The notes under the pieces: model-generated | Database searches by the model: none | What the model was told of the DNA's origin: nothing | Seen by the model: only the letters and a program-made list of their open reading frames with translations | Assembly: GCA_016703265.1 (NCBI GenBank) | Contig: JADJCK010000001.1 | Location: 186,001 to 250,000 of the forward strand | Length of the DNA stretch: 64,000 bases | Direction: 5' to 3' | DNA from: a bacterium | GTDB taxonomy: Bacteria > Krumholzibacteriota > Krumholzibacteriia > LZORAL124-64-63 | Shown here: positions 47,674 through 57,086 of the stretch, one piece after another | Layout of the letters: the number at the start of each line of letters is the position of its first letter | Position numbering within the stretch: the first letter of the stretch is position 1 | Made by a program: the position numbers and the translations under genes

Positions 47674-48885
47674 ATGCGCCCCCTGCCGACAGCCCGGCCC
47701 GCACGCCGGAAGGCGCTGCCATTGGCGTACGCCGCCGCCTGCCGCGCGGTCCTCGCCGCGTTCGTGCTCGTGCTGGGCGCGGCATTCACAACGGCGGCTG
47801 CAGCCGACATCACCCAGGTGGCCGACCTCTTCGCCGCCGGATCCTGGGAACAGGCCCGCGCACAGGCGGCCGGCGACGATTCGGGCGCGCGGCCGGCCGA
47901 AGCCCTGCTCTGGCGTTCGCGCCTGGCGAAGGATCCCGCCGCCGCACTGGAACTGCTGCGCGAAGGTCTGAAGCAGAAGCGCCTGGGCAAGCCGGTGCGC
48001 GCGCGCCTGGCCCTCGAGATCGCCGATCTCGAACTGGGCCGTGGCCACCCCGCCGAGGCGCTGACGGCGCTGTCGCCGCTCCTGGACGACGGGGGCGATG
48101 ACCTGCCGGGCCACGTCCAGCTGGTCGCCTCGCGCGCGCTCGTGGCCCTCGGCCGCGGCCCGCGCGCCCGCGAACTGCTGGCGGCCGTCAGGCCCGCCGA
48201 CCCGGCCTACGCGGAGTCGCGCGCGCTGCTCGGCGACATCGCCATGCTGCAGGGCGATGGCGCCGGCGCGCTGCGCTGGTACGACGCCGCCGACCAGGCC
48301 GACAACGGGTTGCGCCGCCGCACCGTGGCCGGGCGCTGCCGTGCGCTGCTGCGCAGCGGCCGCATCCTCGACGTCGAGGCCGCCGAGGCGCAGCTGGCGG
48401 CGCTGGATGACGGCTCCCTGGCCCTGGTCGAGATCCGGCGTGCGCTGCGCGAACAGTCGGAGCAGGCCGCATCGCTGCAGTCGCCTTCGGTATCCGGCGC
48501 CGCGTCGCGCCCGCTCTCCGAGGCCTCCGCGTCGGAGCGGGCACCGGAGCCCGAAGTCACCGCCCCTGAGCGCGAGGCGCCGGAGCCGCCGGCACCGACT
48601 CCCGAAGATGCCCGGCCCGCCGAGGAAGGGCGCTACACCCTGCAATTGGGTGCCTTCACCGATCGCGGCCGCGCCCTCGAGTTCCGCCAGCGTCATGCCG
48701 GCAGTGTGCCCGGCCTGGCGATCGAGGAAGGACGCGACCCCCGCGGCCAGTCCGTCTACCGCGCCCGCGTCGGCGCCTGGCCTGACCCGGCATCGGCCGG
48801 CGAGGCTGCCGTCGAACTGGGCCGCAAGCTGGGCCTGGACGTGATCGTCGTCGACCGGCAGGCTCCCGCCCGCCCGGGCGGCTGA
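47674..48885 (+). CDS. Secreted helical-repeat protein with C-terminal SPOR domain
   Basis: ATG 47674, 2 nt after lapB, gives a signal peptide (AAFVLVLGAAFTTAAAA then D). Residues 40-270 are Ala/Leu/Arg-rich helical repeats of TPR type. A disordered Pro/Glu/Ala linker (about 275-315) leads to a SPOR domain (YTLQLGAFTDRGRALEF, then YRARVGAWPD) in the last 75 residues. SPOR domains bind glycan strands lacking stem peptides, so the protein likely localises to division-site peptidoglycan in the periplasm. It follows the envelope genes lapAB and precedes mutS by 5 nt. Confidence 0.82.
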   Translation: MRPLPTARPARRKALPLAYAAACRAVLAAFVLVLGAAFTTAAAADITQVADLFAAGSWEQARAQAAGDDSGARPAEALLWRSRLAKDPAAALELLREGLKQKRLGKPVRARLALEIADLELGRGHPAEALTALSPLLDDGGDDLPGHVQLVASRALVALGRGPRARELLAAVRPADPAYAESRALLGDIAMLQGDGAGALRWYDAADQADNGLRRRTVAGRCRALLRSGRILDVEAAEAQLAALDDGSLALVEIRRALREQSEQAASLQSPSVSGAASRPLSEASASERAPEPEVTAPEREAPEPPAPTPEDARPAEEGRYTLQLGAFTDRGRALEFRQRHAGSVPGLAIEEGRDPRGQSVYRARVGAWPDPASAGEAAVELGRKLGLDVIVVDRQAPARPGG

Positions 48886-48890
48886 GCGCC

Positions 48891-51634
48891 GTGGCCGGCG
48901 ATCGCCCGACCCGCGCCGGCCGCCAGGCGCCCGAACAGGCCGCGGCGCGGCTGACCCCGATGCTTGCGCAGTACCTCGAGATCAAGGCGCAGCACCCGGG
49001 CGCCCTGCTGCTGTTCCGCATGGGCGACTTCTTCGAGACGTTCTTCGAAGATGCCCAGACCCTGGCCCGGGTAGCCGGTGTCACCCTGACCAGCCGCGAC
49101 AGCAAGAGCGACAACCCGATCCCGCTGGCCGGTGTGCCGCACCACGCGCTCGATACCTACCTGATCCGGCTGCTCAACGCCGGCCTCACCGTTGCCATCT
49201 GCGAGCAGACCGAGGACCCGGCCCAGGCCAAGGGCCTCTGGTCAAGCGCGAGGTGGTGGAGGTCATCAGCCCGGGCACGGCCACGACGCCGGAGCTGCTG
49301 GACGGCGCCTCGGGGCGTTTCTGCCTGGCCTGGCGGCCGACCGGCGGCGGCAAGGGGGAACTGGGTCCGGGCGCGCCTGCGAGCGGCTGGGCGCTCCTGG
49401 ACGCCACCACCGGCGAGTTCCGCTGCGGCCTGGAGCGCGCCACGCTGGCCAGCCTGTGCCAGCGCCACCCGGTGCGCGAGGTCATCGTCGGCGAGGACAC
49501 CGACCCCGAGCGCCTGCACATCTGGCGCGCCGCGCTGCCGGGTGTGGTCATCAATCCGGTCAACACCGCCTGGTTCCACCCGGCCTTCGCGCGCCGCACG
49601 CTGCTCGATCATTTCCAGGTGGCCACGCTGACGCCGTACGGCGTGGAGGAGGCCGCGCGCGAGCCCGCTGCGACGGCGGCCGGGGCCGTGCTGCGCTACC
49701 TGTCGGCGCTCACGTTGAAGCGCCCGGCCCAGGTCACCAGCCTGCAGTTCAACGCGCCCGGCGACCGCCTGGTGCTCGACGAAGAGACGCTGCGGAACCT
49801 CGAGGTCTTCCGCACCTTCCGCGGCGAGCGCGGCCCCGGCACGCTCGTGCACCACATCGACGGCACCGTCACGCCGATGGGAAGGCGCCTGCTCGAGCAG
49901 CGCCTGGCTGAAGCATTGACCGACCTCGACGAGTTGAACGGCTGGCATGCCGGTGTCGCCTCGGCGCTCGAGGCCCGGGCGTGGCGGGCCGACCTGCGCG
50001 CGGGCCTGCGACGCCTGGGCGACATGGAGCGTCATGCGGCGCGCGCGGCGGCCGGCCGCCTGGGGCCGGCGGGTCTCCGGCAGCTGGGCACGGCGCTCGG
50101 GGCACTGGTCGGGCTGAAGGACCTGGCCCTGCGCGACGGCCCGCCCGACCACGCCGTGGCCCGCTGGCTGGGCGGTGTCGGCGAGTTCGGCCCGCTGGGT
50201 GTGGCCATCACCGCGACCATCGCCGAGGATGCGCCGGCCACCACGCGCAAGCCGGGCTTCATTGCGGCGGGTGCCGACCCGGAACTCGACAGCTGCCGGG
50301 CCGTGGCCGCCGACAGCCGCAGCTTCCTTGCCGGGCTGCAGGCCCGCGAGCGCGAGACATCCGGAATCTCAAGCCTGAAAATAGGTTACAACCGCGTCTT
50401 CGGGTATTACTTCGAGGTCACGAACAAGCACCTGGAAAAAGTTCCCGCGCACTACCAGCAGCGCCAGACCCTGGTCAACGCCGGCCGATTCGTGACCGAC
50501 GAGTTGAAGGACGCCGAGCGCACCATCCTCGAAGCCGAGGAAACCGCCGAGCGCCTCGAGACCGAGCTCTTCCAGGGACTGGTGCGGCAGGTGGCCGAGC
50601 TGCTGCCCGCGTTGCGCACGGCCGCCGCCCTCGTCGCGCAGGCCGACCTCATGCTCGGCTTCGCGGAGACGGCCGAACGCCACCGCTACTGCCGGCCCGC
50701 CTGCGACGACTCGCTCGAGCTGCGCATCACCGCGGGGCGGCACCCGGTGGTCGAGCAGCTGCTGGGCTCGGACTTCATCGCCAACAACACCGCGCTCGAC
50801 GGCGAGGGCCACCAGATCGTGCTGCTGACCGGCCCCAACATGGGCGGCAAGTCGACCTACCTGCGGCAGGTCGCGCTCATCACGCTGATGGCGCAGGCCG
50901 GCTCGTTCGTGCCGGCCGACGGCGCGCGCATCGGCATCACCGACCGCATCTTCACCCGGGTCGGCGCCTCGGACAACCTCGCCCGCGGCGAGTCGACCTT
51001 CTACGTGGAGATGAGCGAAACCGCCCACATCCTGCACCAGATGACGCGGCGCAGCTTGGTCATCCTCGACGAGATCGGCCGCGGCACGGCCACCTACGAC
51101 GGGCTGTCGCTGGCCTGGGCCATTACCGAGCACCTGTCCGCGCCGGACGGCCCGCGACCGCGCGCGATCTTCGCCACCCACTACCACGAACTGACCGACC
51201 TCGAGCGCGACCTGCCCGGCCTGGTGAACTTCCGGCTCGATGTGAAGGAATGGGAGGGGCGCATCGTCTTCATGCACGCGGTGGTCCCGGGCCGCTCGGA
51301 CAAGAGCTACGGCATCCACGTGGCGAGGCTGGCCGGCCTGCCGGAGGGCGTGCTGCGGCGCGCCCAGGACCTGCTGGCGACCCTCACGGCCGGCGACGAA
51401 CGGGACCACGACGCCCGCCGGCCCGGCGGGGCCTCGCTGGCCGCCGACGGCCCGGGCGGCCCCGGCGGGCCCTCCGGCCGCCAGGGGCGGGGGGCCGCCA
51501 TCCAGGCGACCCTGTTCCACGAGCCGGAACGCGACGCCCTGAAGGCCCTCCGGGACCTGGACCTGGAGCGAATCAGTCCGGTTGACGCTTTCATGTGGTT
51601 GGCCCGCTTGAAGAACAGCCTCGCCGACCTGTAA
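48891..51634 (+). CDS. mutS: DNA mismatch repair protein MutS, with an internal frameshift
   Basis: Recognises mismatches and recruits MutL. GTG 48891. The mismatch-binding segment is GDFFETFFEDA (Phe-x-Glu retained), the clamp and lever regions follow, and Walker A is TGPNMGGKSTY with DEIGRGTATYDG further on. The frame breaks at 49236-49240: AKGL ends one frame and VKREVVEVISPGTAT begins the next. A duplicated CT dinucleotide, or a missing base, restores one 913-aa protein of normal length. As read, the gene gives two overlapping fragments. A conserved MutS C-terminal end (ISPVDAFMWLARLK) is present. Confidence 0.93.
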
Positions 51635-51764
51635 TTTTTTTCAACCCGCGCGCCCGTCTGCCGAATATCCACCTGAGTCGACAGCCACGCGTGACGGAGG
51701 GCTTGCCTCCTTCGCGCCCGGAACCGCCTGCCGGCGGGCGCCCGCGCCTGCCTCGAGAGGTGCC

Positions 51765-54068
51765 TTGGCCGAGATCATCAAATGGCCGGTCGTCCTGGTC
51801 ACGCCGGGGGAGGATGAACTGCCCCTGCTGGCGGAGCTGTCCGCGCGTCGCGATGCGCGGATCGTCGCCGTGCTCGATCCGGTCGGCACGTCCATCGGCG
51901 CGGGCCTGGCCGAGATCATGGGGCTGCCCGTGATCGCCACGCTGGCCGAGCTGCCGCCGGGCGGCGCGCGCTGGCTGGTGCACCCGCCGCTGAACGACCT
52001 CGTGGCCTCTCTGGTCGACGAAGCAGCCGCGCTGGGGCTGGAGCCGGTGCTGGCCCGCGATTTCGCCGACCAGGTCTCGGGCCCGCGGCTGGCAGCAGCG
52101 CCGCTCGAGGCGACCGAGACGGACTTCGAAGAGGCGCTCTCCGGCCTGACGCGTGCTGCGGCCCGCACGGGCCAGGCGGCCGACCTGGAATTCCTCGAGC
52201 TGGAGACGGCGGCCATCCACCGCACGCTCAGCCGCATCGAGGAGGCGCTCGACCGCGAGGCCCTGCTGCGCTGGCTGCTCGGCCTGGCCACGCGCGCCAC
52301 CGGCGCCACCAGCGGCTCGATCATGCTGCTCGACCACGAGGCCGACGAACTGTACGTGGCGTTCGCCTACGGGCTGAGCCAGAGCACGATGCACCGCACG
52401 CGCGTGCGCCTGGGCGAGGCCGTGGCTGGCCGCGTCGCCCGTACGCGCCAGGCCGAGCTGGTCTGCGGTCCGATCCACCCCGGGGCCGATCGCGACCGCG
52501 CCGACCTGCAGTCGGCCGTGTGCGCCCCGATCCTCTGGGACGGCAGCGTGCTCGGCGTCATCAACGTCTGCACGGCCGAGGGCGAACCTTCGCTCGACCG
52601 CGACGCCGTCACCACGCTCGAGAGCCTGACGCACCGCTTCGGGCTCATCCTCGACCGCTTCCTGCACATCCAGAGCACGGGCGACCGCCTGCTGCTGCGC
52701 GAGGTGGAGGAGCGCTTCACCCGCGACACCGGGCTGCCCGAGACGCTGGCCAGCACGCTGTGCGCCTGGGCGACGGACATCCGCGAAGTGGCGGGCGCCG
52801 ACCAGGTGAGGCTCGACATCCTCACCTCGGACGGCGACCTGTTCTGCGCCACGCCCGAGGGCACGCAGTACGAGGCGCCGCCGGGCGACATCAAGGGCGA
52901 GGTGCTCAGCCGCGGCCGCCCGCGCGTGCTGCACGGCGGCGAGGCATTCGCGCTCCACGGCAACGACGGCCGCGAGACGACCGTGTTCCACCTGCCGGTG
53001 GGGCGCGATCCGCTGCGGGCGCTGCTCAGCCTGACGTTTTCGTCGGCCTCGCGTGCGCATCACTTCCACGGCGTGAGTTCCGAGATCCTGCTGCTGCTGA
53101 ACCGCCACCTGACCGGGTTCCTCGATCGCGCCGCCACGGCCGACCAGCTCGACCGTCTGACCACGCTGGCCGCTGCGCTTTCCGAACTGGGCGCGGCGCC
53201 CGGCGGCGCGGCCACCGGCGAACGCGTGCTGGCCGCGGCCCGGCGCCTGACCGGCGCCGGCCAGGCCCTGCTGCTGACCGGCGAGGAGATGCTGGCCCCG
53301 GGCCCGGGCGAGACCGAGACGCCCGAACAGGAACTGCGGCGCGAGGCGGCGCGGCTGCTGAACGACGCCGGCCGCGGCGGCTGGCAGACCACGGTGCTGG
53401 AGGCGACGCTCGGCACCTCCGACCCGGCGCCGCGCTCGGTCCTGGCCGTGCCCCTTGGCGGCAGCGACGCCTTCCCCGGCCTGGTGCTGCTGGACAAGCG
53501 CCGGCTGCACCCGCTCGACGGCGCCTCGTTCACCGAGTTCGACGCCCTCTTCGCGCGTCGCCTGCTGCCGCTTCTGGCGGACCGCATGCGCCGCCGTCCC
53601 GAGTTCGACCCAGGTGACACCGAGGCGCTGGCCGACTGCCTCGAGCCGGTGATGCCCGACCTGGCGAGCACGGTCATCGCGGCGGCGGCCACGCGCGGCG
53701 CGCTGGCGGAGATCCTGCGCCGCGAAATGGATCGCTGCGACCGCTACCACACCATGCTCGGCCTCGCGGCGTTCCGGCCGAACGGCCCGGGCGTCACGCG
53801 CCATGCCGAGCCGGCCGAACTGGTCTCGGCCATCGAGCGCCACCTGCGCAGCAGCGACCACATCGCCTGCCTGGAGGACGGCACCGTGCTGGTCATCGTG
53901 CCGGAAGACATCCAGTCGCTGCCGCGCCTGATGAAGCGCGTCTGCGAGCTGATGCGGAACCTCGCCGGCCAGCCCGCGCTTGACGTGCGCAACGCCTCGC
54001 GGGTGTACCCCGGCGGCGGCGACACGCCCGAAAAGCTGCTGCAGGCCGTGCTCGCGGCCCTTGCCTGA
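51765..54068 (+). CDS. Multi-GAF signalling protein with degenerate GGDEF domain
   Basis: A 767-aa cytoplasmic protein with TTG start 51765 behind GAGAGG. Residues 1-110 form an alpha/beta unit (VVLVTPGEDELPLLAEL, then ARIVAVLDPVG) resembling the substrate-free half of a Rossmann-like sensor. About 165-320 is a clear GAF domain (LLGLATRATGATSGSIMLLD, then VGEVAGRVARTRQAEL-type phosphobinding). Two further GAF-like segments occupy roughly 330-480 and 480-620. The last 150 residues have the GGDEF fold outline (EMDRCDRYHTMLGLAAF, then SSDHIACLEDGTVLVIVPE), but the GGDEF is EDGTV, so it cannot make c-di-GMP. It sits between mutS and mutL. Confidence 0.7.
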   Translation: MAEIIKWPVVLVTPGEDELPLLAELSARRDARIVAVLDPVGTSIGAGLAEIMGLPVIATLAELPPGGARWLVHPPLNDLVASLVDEAAALGLEPVLARDFADQVSGPRLAAAPLEATETDFEEALSGLTRAAARTGQAADLEFLELETAAIHRTLSRIEEALDREALLRWLLGLATRATGATSGSIMLLDHEADELYVAFAYGLSQSTMHRTRVRLGEAVAGRVARTRQAELVCGPIHPGADRDRADLQSAVCAPILWDGSVLGVINVCTAEGEPSLDRDAVTTLESLTHRFGLILDRFLHIQSTGDRLLLREVEERFTRDTGLPETLASTLCAWATDIREVAGADQVRLDILTSDGDLFCATPEGTQYEAPPGDIKGEVLSRGRPRVLHGGEAFALHGNDGRETTVFHLPVGRDPLRALLSLTFSSASRAHHFHGVSSEILLLLNRHLTGFLDRAATADQLDRLTTLAAALSELGAAPGGAATGERVLAAARRLTGAGQALLLTGEEMLAPGPGETETPEQELRREAARLLNDAGRGGWQTTVLEATLGTSDPAPRSVLAVPLGGSDAFPGLVLLDKRRLHPLDGASFTEFDALFARRLLPLLADRMRRRPEFDPGDTEALADCLEPVMPDLASTVIAAAATRGALAEILRREMDRCDRYHTMLGLAAFRPNGPGVTRHAEPAELVSAIERHLRSSDHIACLEDGTVLVIVPEDIQSLPRLMKRVCELMRNLAGQPALDVRNASRVYPGGGDTPEKLLQAVLAALA

Positions 54069-54086
54069 GCGGCGCTTCCGCGCCGG

Positions 54087-54115
54087 TTGACGCCCCTGCC
54101 CGCCACGGTTACCCT
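54087..54115 (+). promoter_or_regulatory. Predicted promoter of mutL-miaA
   Basis: TTGACG (54087-54092), 17 nt and TACCCT (54110-54115), about 70 nt before ATG 54187. Confidence 0.5.
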
Positions 54116-54186
54116 TCCGGATCGCGGACGCCGCGTACGGCGAGCCGCCATCACATCTGCGGGTCCATTCGCGGGCCAGGGACGGC

Positions 54187-56070
54187 ATGAAGGGCAAGAT
54201 GGCAGAGGAACCGGGCAGGATCAGGGTGCTCGACGGAGCCACCATCGACCGCATCGCCGCCGGCGAGGTCGTCGAACGGCCGGCGTCCGTCGTCAAGGAA
54301 CTGGTCGAGAACAGCCTCGATGCGGGCGCACGCCAGATCTCGATCACGCTCGAGGACGGCGGCCTGACCTCGCTCACCGTCGACGACGACGGTCACGGTG
54401 TCGCGTTCCGCGACCTGCCGCTGGCCTTCGAGCGTCACGCCACGAGCAAGATCACGACGGCTGCCGACATCATGAGCGTCGGCACCTTCGGCTTCCGCGG
54501 CGAGGCCCTCGCGAGCATCGCCTCGGTGGCCCGCGTGCGCTGCGTGAGCCGCACCGTCGACGCGGACATGGGCGGCATGCTGGAGATCGAGGGCGGCGAG
54601 ATCATCCGCCGCGAGCCGGCGCCGCGCAACCGCGGCACCACCATCACCGTCAGCGACCTCTTCTACAACACGCCCGCCCGCCGCAAGTTCATGAAGACCG
54701 GTCAGGCAGAGAAGCGCGCGGTGATGCGCCTGCTTACGCAACTGGCGCTGGCCAACCCGGACACGCGCTGGCTGGTGCGCGCCGAGAACGAGACGCTGCT
54801 CGACCTGCGGCCGGCCTCATCGCTGACCGACCGCGCGCGCGACCTGCTGGGCGCCTCGGTCGTGGCGCACATGGCGCGCTTCGAGAACGCCAAGGGCGGC
54901 TTCAGCGTCAGCGGCCTCGCGTCGCGCCCGACCTGGACGCGCGGCAACCGTGAACAGCAGTTCATCTTCGTCAACCGCCGCCCGGTCGACAGCCCCGCGC
55001 TGTCGCAGGCCATCGCGCAGGCGTTCCGCGAGTCGATCCCGGCCGGCCGCCACGCCGTGGTGATCGCCTTCCTGCAGGTGCCCACCGGCGAGGTCGACGT
55101 GAACGTGCACCCGGCCAAGACCGAGGTGCGCCTGCTGCTCGAACGCGAGATCTTCGGCCTGCTCAAGGGCGCGCTGGTGGACGGCCTGGGCCTGCGCCGC
55201 GCCGACGACATGCGTCCCTGGACCGGCGAGCCGGCGCCCGATCCCGAGGCGCCCGAGTTCCGCAACCTGCCGCCGCACGAGGCGGCCGAGCGGCTCGCGA
55301 AAGCCCAGGACGACTACCTGCGCCGCCACTTCCAGCGCGGCGGCTCGGCCGGCTTCGAGTTCCGCGGCGTACCGCGCGGCCAGGCCGAGCTCTTCGGCGC
55401 CTCGGCATTGAGGGTCGCGCCCGCGACCGCCGGCAGCGATGGCGCCGAGACGACCTACGGCGCGCCGACCGGCGAGTCGTACCCGACCGGCGACCTGCCC
55501 CTGCACGCGGCGCCGTTCTGGCAGCTGCATCGCACCTACATCGTCACGCAGATCCGCGGCGGCCTCGTGCTCATCGACCAGCACAACAGCCACGAACGCA
55601 TTCTCTACAACGAGGCGCGCAAATCGCTGACCGGCGGCGGCGTGCCCACCCAGCAGCTGCTGTTCCCGGCGCACCTCGAACTGACGCCCGGACAGGTGCA
55701 GGCCTGGCAGGCCCACGCCGGCCAGCTGAAGGCGATGGGCTTCACCATCGAGCCCTTCGGCGGCCACAGCATCCTTGTGCAGGGCGTGCCGGCCAGCCTC
55801 AAGAACTGGAACGAGGGACGGCTGCTGCTCGACATCCTCGACGACCTGGCCTGGGACGACAAGCCGAGCCAGGAGAATCAGGTCGACCTGCTGGCCAGCT
55901 ACGCCTGCCATGCCGCCGTGCGCGCGGGCGAGCCGCTGACCATCCCCGAGATGCAGAACCTGGTCGACCAGCTGTTCGCCACCGACCAGCCGCTTAGCTG
56001 CCCGCACGGTCGGCCCACGCTGATCCAGTTCACGCTGGCGGACCTGGAAAAGCGCTTCGGGCGCGCCTGA
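54187..56070 (+). CDS. mutL: DNA mismatch repair protein MutL
   Basis: ATP-dependent mediator of mismatch repair. ATG 54187 (ATG 54199 is an alternative). The GHKL ATPase has VVKELVENSLDAGA near residue 38, DDGHG, and GFRGEALASIASV. The C-terminal domain holds DQHNSHERILYNE near 463, a variant of the DQHA(x)2E(x)4E endonuclease motif with Asn for Ala and one extra residue, and CPHGRPT near 602, which accompanies nicking MutL proteins. With no mutH in view, a nicking MutL is expected; the altered motif makes this less certain. miaA follows 1 nt later, a common pairing. Confidence 0.95.
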   Translation: MKGKMAEEPGRIRVLDGATIDRIAAGEVVERPASVVKELVENSLDAGARQISITLEDGGLTSLTVDDDGHGVAFRDLPLAFERHATSKITTAADIMSVGTFGFRGEALASIASVARVRCVSRTVDADMGGMLEIEGGEIIRREPAPRNRGTTITVSDLFYNTPARRKFMKTGQAEKRAVMRLLTQLALANPDTRWLVRAENETLLDLRPASSLTDRARDLLGASVVAHMARFENAKGGFSVSGLASRPTWTRGNREQQFIFVNRRPVDSPALSQAIAQAFRESIPAGRHAVVIAFLQVPTGEVDVNVHPAKTEVRLLLEREIFGLLKGALVDGLGLRRADDMRPWTGEPAPDPEAPEFRNLPPHEAAERLAKAQDDYLRRHFQRGGSAGFEFRGVPRGQAELFGASALRVAPATAGSDGAETTYGAPTGESYPTGDLPLHAAPFWQLHRTYIVTQIRGGLVLIDQHNSHERILYNEARKSLTGGGVPTQQLLFPAHLELTPGQVQAWQAHAGQLKAMGFTIEPFGGHSILVQGVPASLKNWNEGRLLLDILDDLAWDDKPSQENQVDLLASYACHAAVRAGEPLTIPEMQNLVDQLFATDQPLSCPHGRPTLIQFTLADLEKRFGRA

Positions 56071-56071
56071 G

Positions 56072-57043
56072 ATGGAAGCTGGCCGAGCCGCAGGCATCTG
56101 CCCGGTCATCGTCGGGCCGACGGCAGTCGGCAAGACGGCACTGATCACCCGGCTTGCGCGTGAACTCCCCGTCGAGATCATCAGCCTCGACAGCCGGCAG
56201 GTCTATCATGGCCTGCGCATCGGCACGGCGCAGCCGAGCGCCGAGGAGCTGGCAATCTGCCCGCACCACCTGATCGACTTCCTGCCCCCCGAAGAGACGT
56301 ATGACGCGGCGCGTTATCGCGCCGATTTCTGCCGCGTGTACGGCCAGGTCACGGCACGCGGCGGGCGACCGGTCGTCGTGGGGGGCGCCGGGCTCTACCT
56401 GACGGCGATTCGCGAAGGATTCTTCGACCTGGGCGAGGGCGGCCGGCCCCTGCCTGAAGTGCGCGCCGAGCTCGACCAACTGGGCGACGACGAGATCCGC
56501 CGCCGCCTGCTGGCGAAGGACCCCGCTGCCTGGAGCCGCATCCACGGCAACGACCGCTACCGCAGCCAGCGCGCACTGGAGATCGGCGAGGTCGCCGGCC
56601 GGCCGATGAGCGAGCTGGCCGCGGCGCAGAAGCCGGACCCGGCGCTGGGACTCGAGTTCCCGGTCTTCGTGCTGGAGCGTCCCGTCAAGGTACTGGATGC
56701 GCGCATCGCGGCGCGCACGCGGGCGATGCTGGCGGGCGGCTGGATCGAGGAGACGCGGGCGCTGCTGGCCCGGCATGATCCGCAGTGCCCGGGCCTCGGC
56801 TCGCTGGGGTATCGCGAGATCGTGGCCCATCTCGGCGGATCACTGGCGCCGGCGCAGCTGGAAGAGGCGATCGTGCGCGTGACCCGCCAGTATGCCAAGC
56901 GCCAGCGAACCTGGTTCCGCAAGGTCGAGGCCCAGGGGCGGGGCTTGCCGGACGCGCCGGCGCTGGCGGCGGCGATCATGGAGGCCGCGCGGCGGCCGGC
57001 GAGCGGCGCCGCTGCGCCGGGAGCGCCTTCACCAGGACAATGA
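56072..57043 (+). CDS. miaA: tRNA dimethylallyltransferase
   Basis: Adds the dimethylallyl group to A37, making i6A, the substrate of MiaB. ATG 56072. P-loop VGPTAVGKTAL near residue 14, DSRQVYHGLRIGTAQP, HHLIDF, GGAGLYLTAI and the conserved C-terminal RQYAKRQRTWFRK are present. Length 323 aa. The mutL-miaA pairing is widespread. The last ~20 residues are Ala/Gly/Pro-rich and probably disordered. Confidence 0.96.
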   Translation: MEAGRAAGICPVIVGPTAVGKTALITRLARELPVEIISLDSRQVYHGLRIGTAQPSAEELAICPHHLIDFLPPEETYDAARYRADFCRVYGQVTARGGRPVVVGGAGLYLTAIREGFFDLGEGGRPLPEVRAELDQLGDDEIRRRLLAKDPAAWSRIHGNDRYRSQRALEIGEVAGRPMSELAAAQKPDPALGLEFPVFVLERPVKVLDARIAARTRAMLAGGWIEETRALLARHDPQCPGLGSLGYREIVAHLGGSLAPAQLEEAIVRVTRQYAKRQRTWFRKVEAQGRGLPDAPALAAAIMEAARRPASGAAAPGAPSPGQ

Positions 57044-57086
57044 CGCAGACCTGAATGGATCAACACCCCGACCCGGGAGGACCCGC

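Noticed and set aside
51605..51641. Intrinsic terminator at the T7 run after mutS
   Set aside because: The T-run is good, but the only upstream pairing is a 6-bp stem with a GU pair and a 21-nt loop; too weak to list as a feature.
51591..54377. 928-codon minus-strand frame antisense to the GAF protein
   Set aside because: Gln/Arg/Gly-rich shadow; the plus strand has domain evidence.
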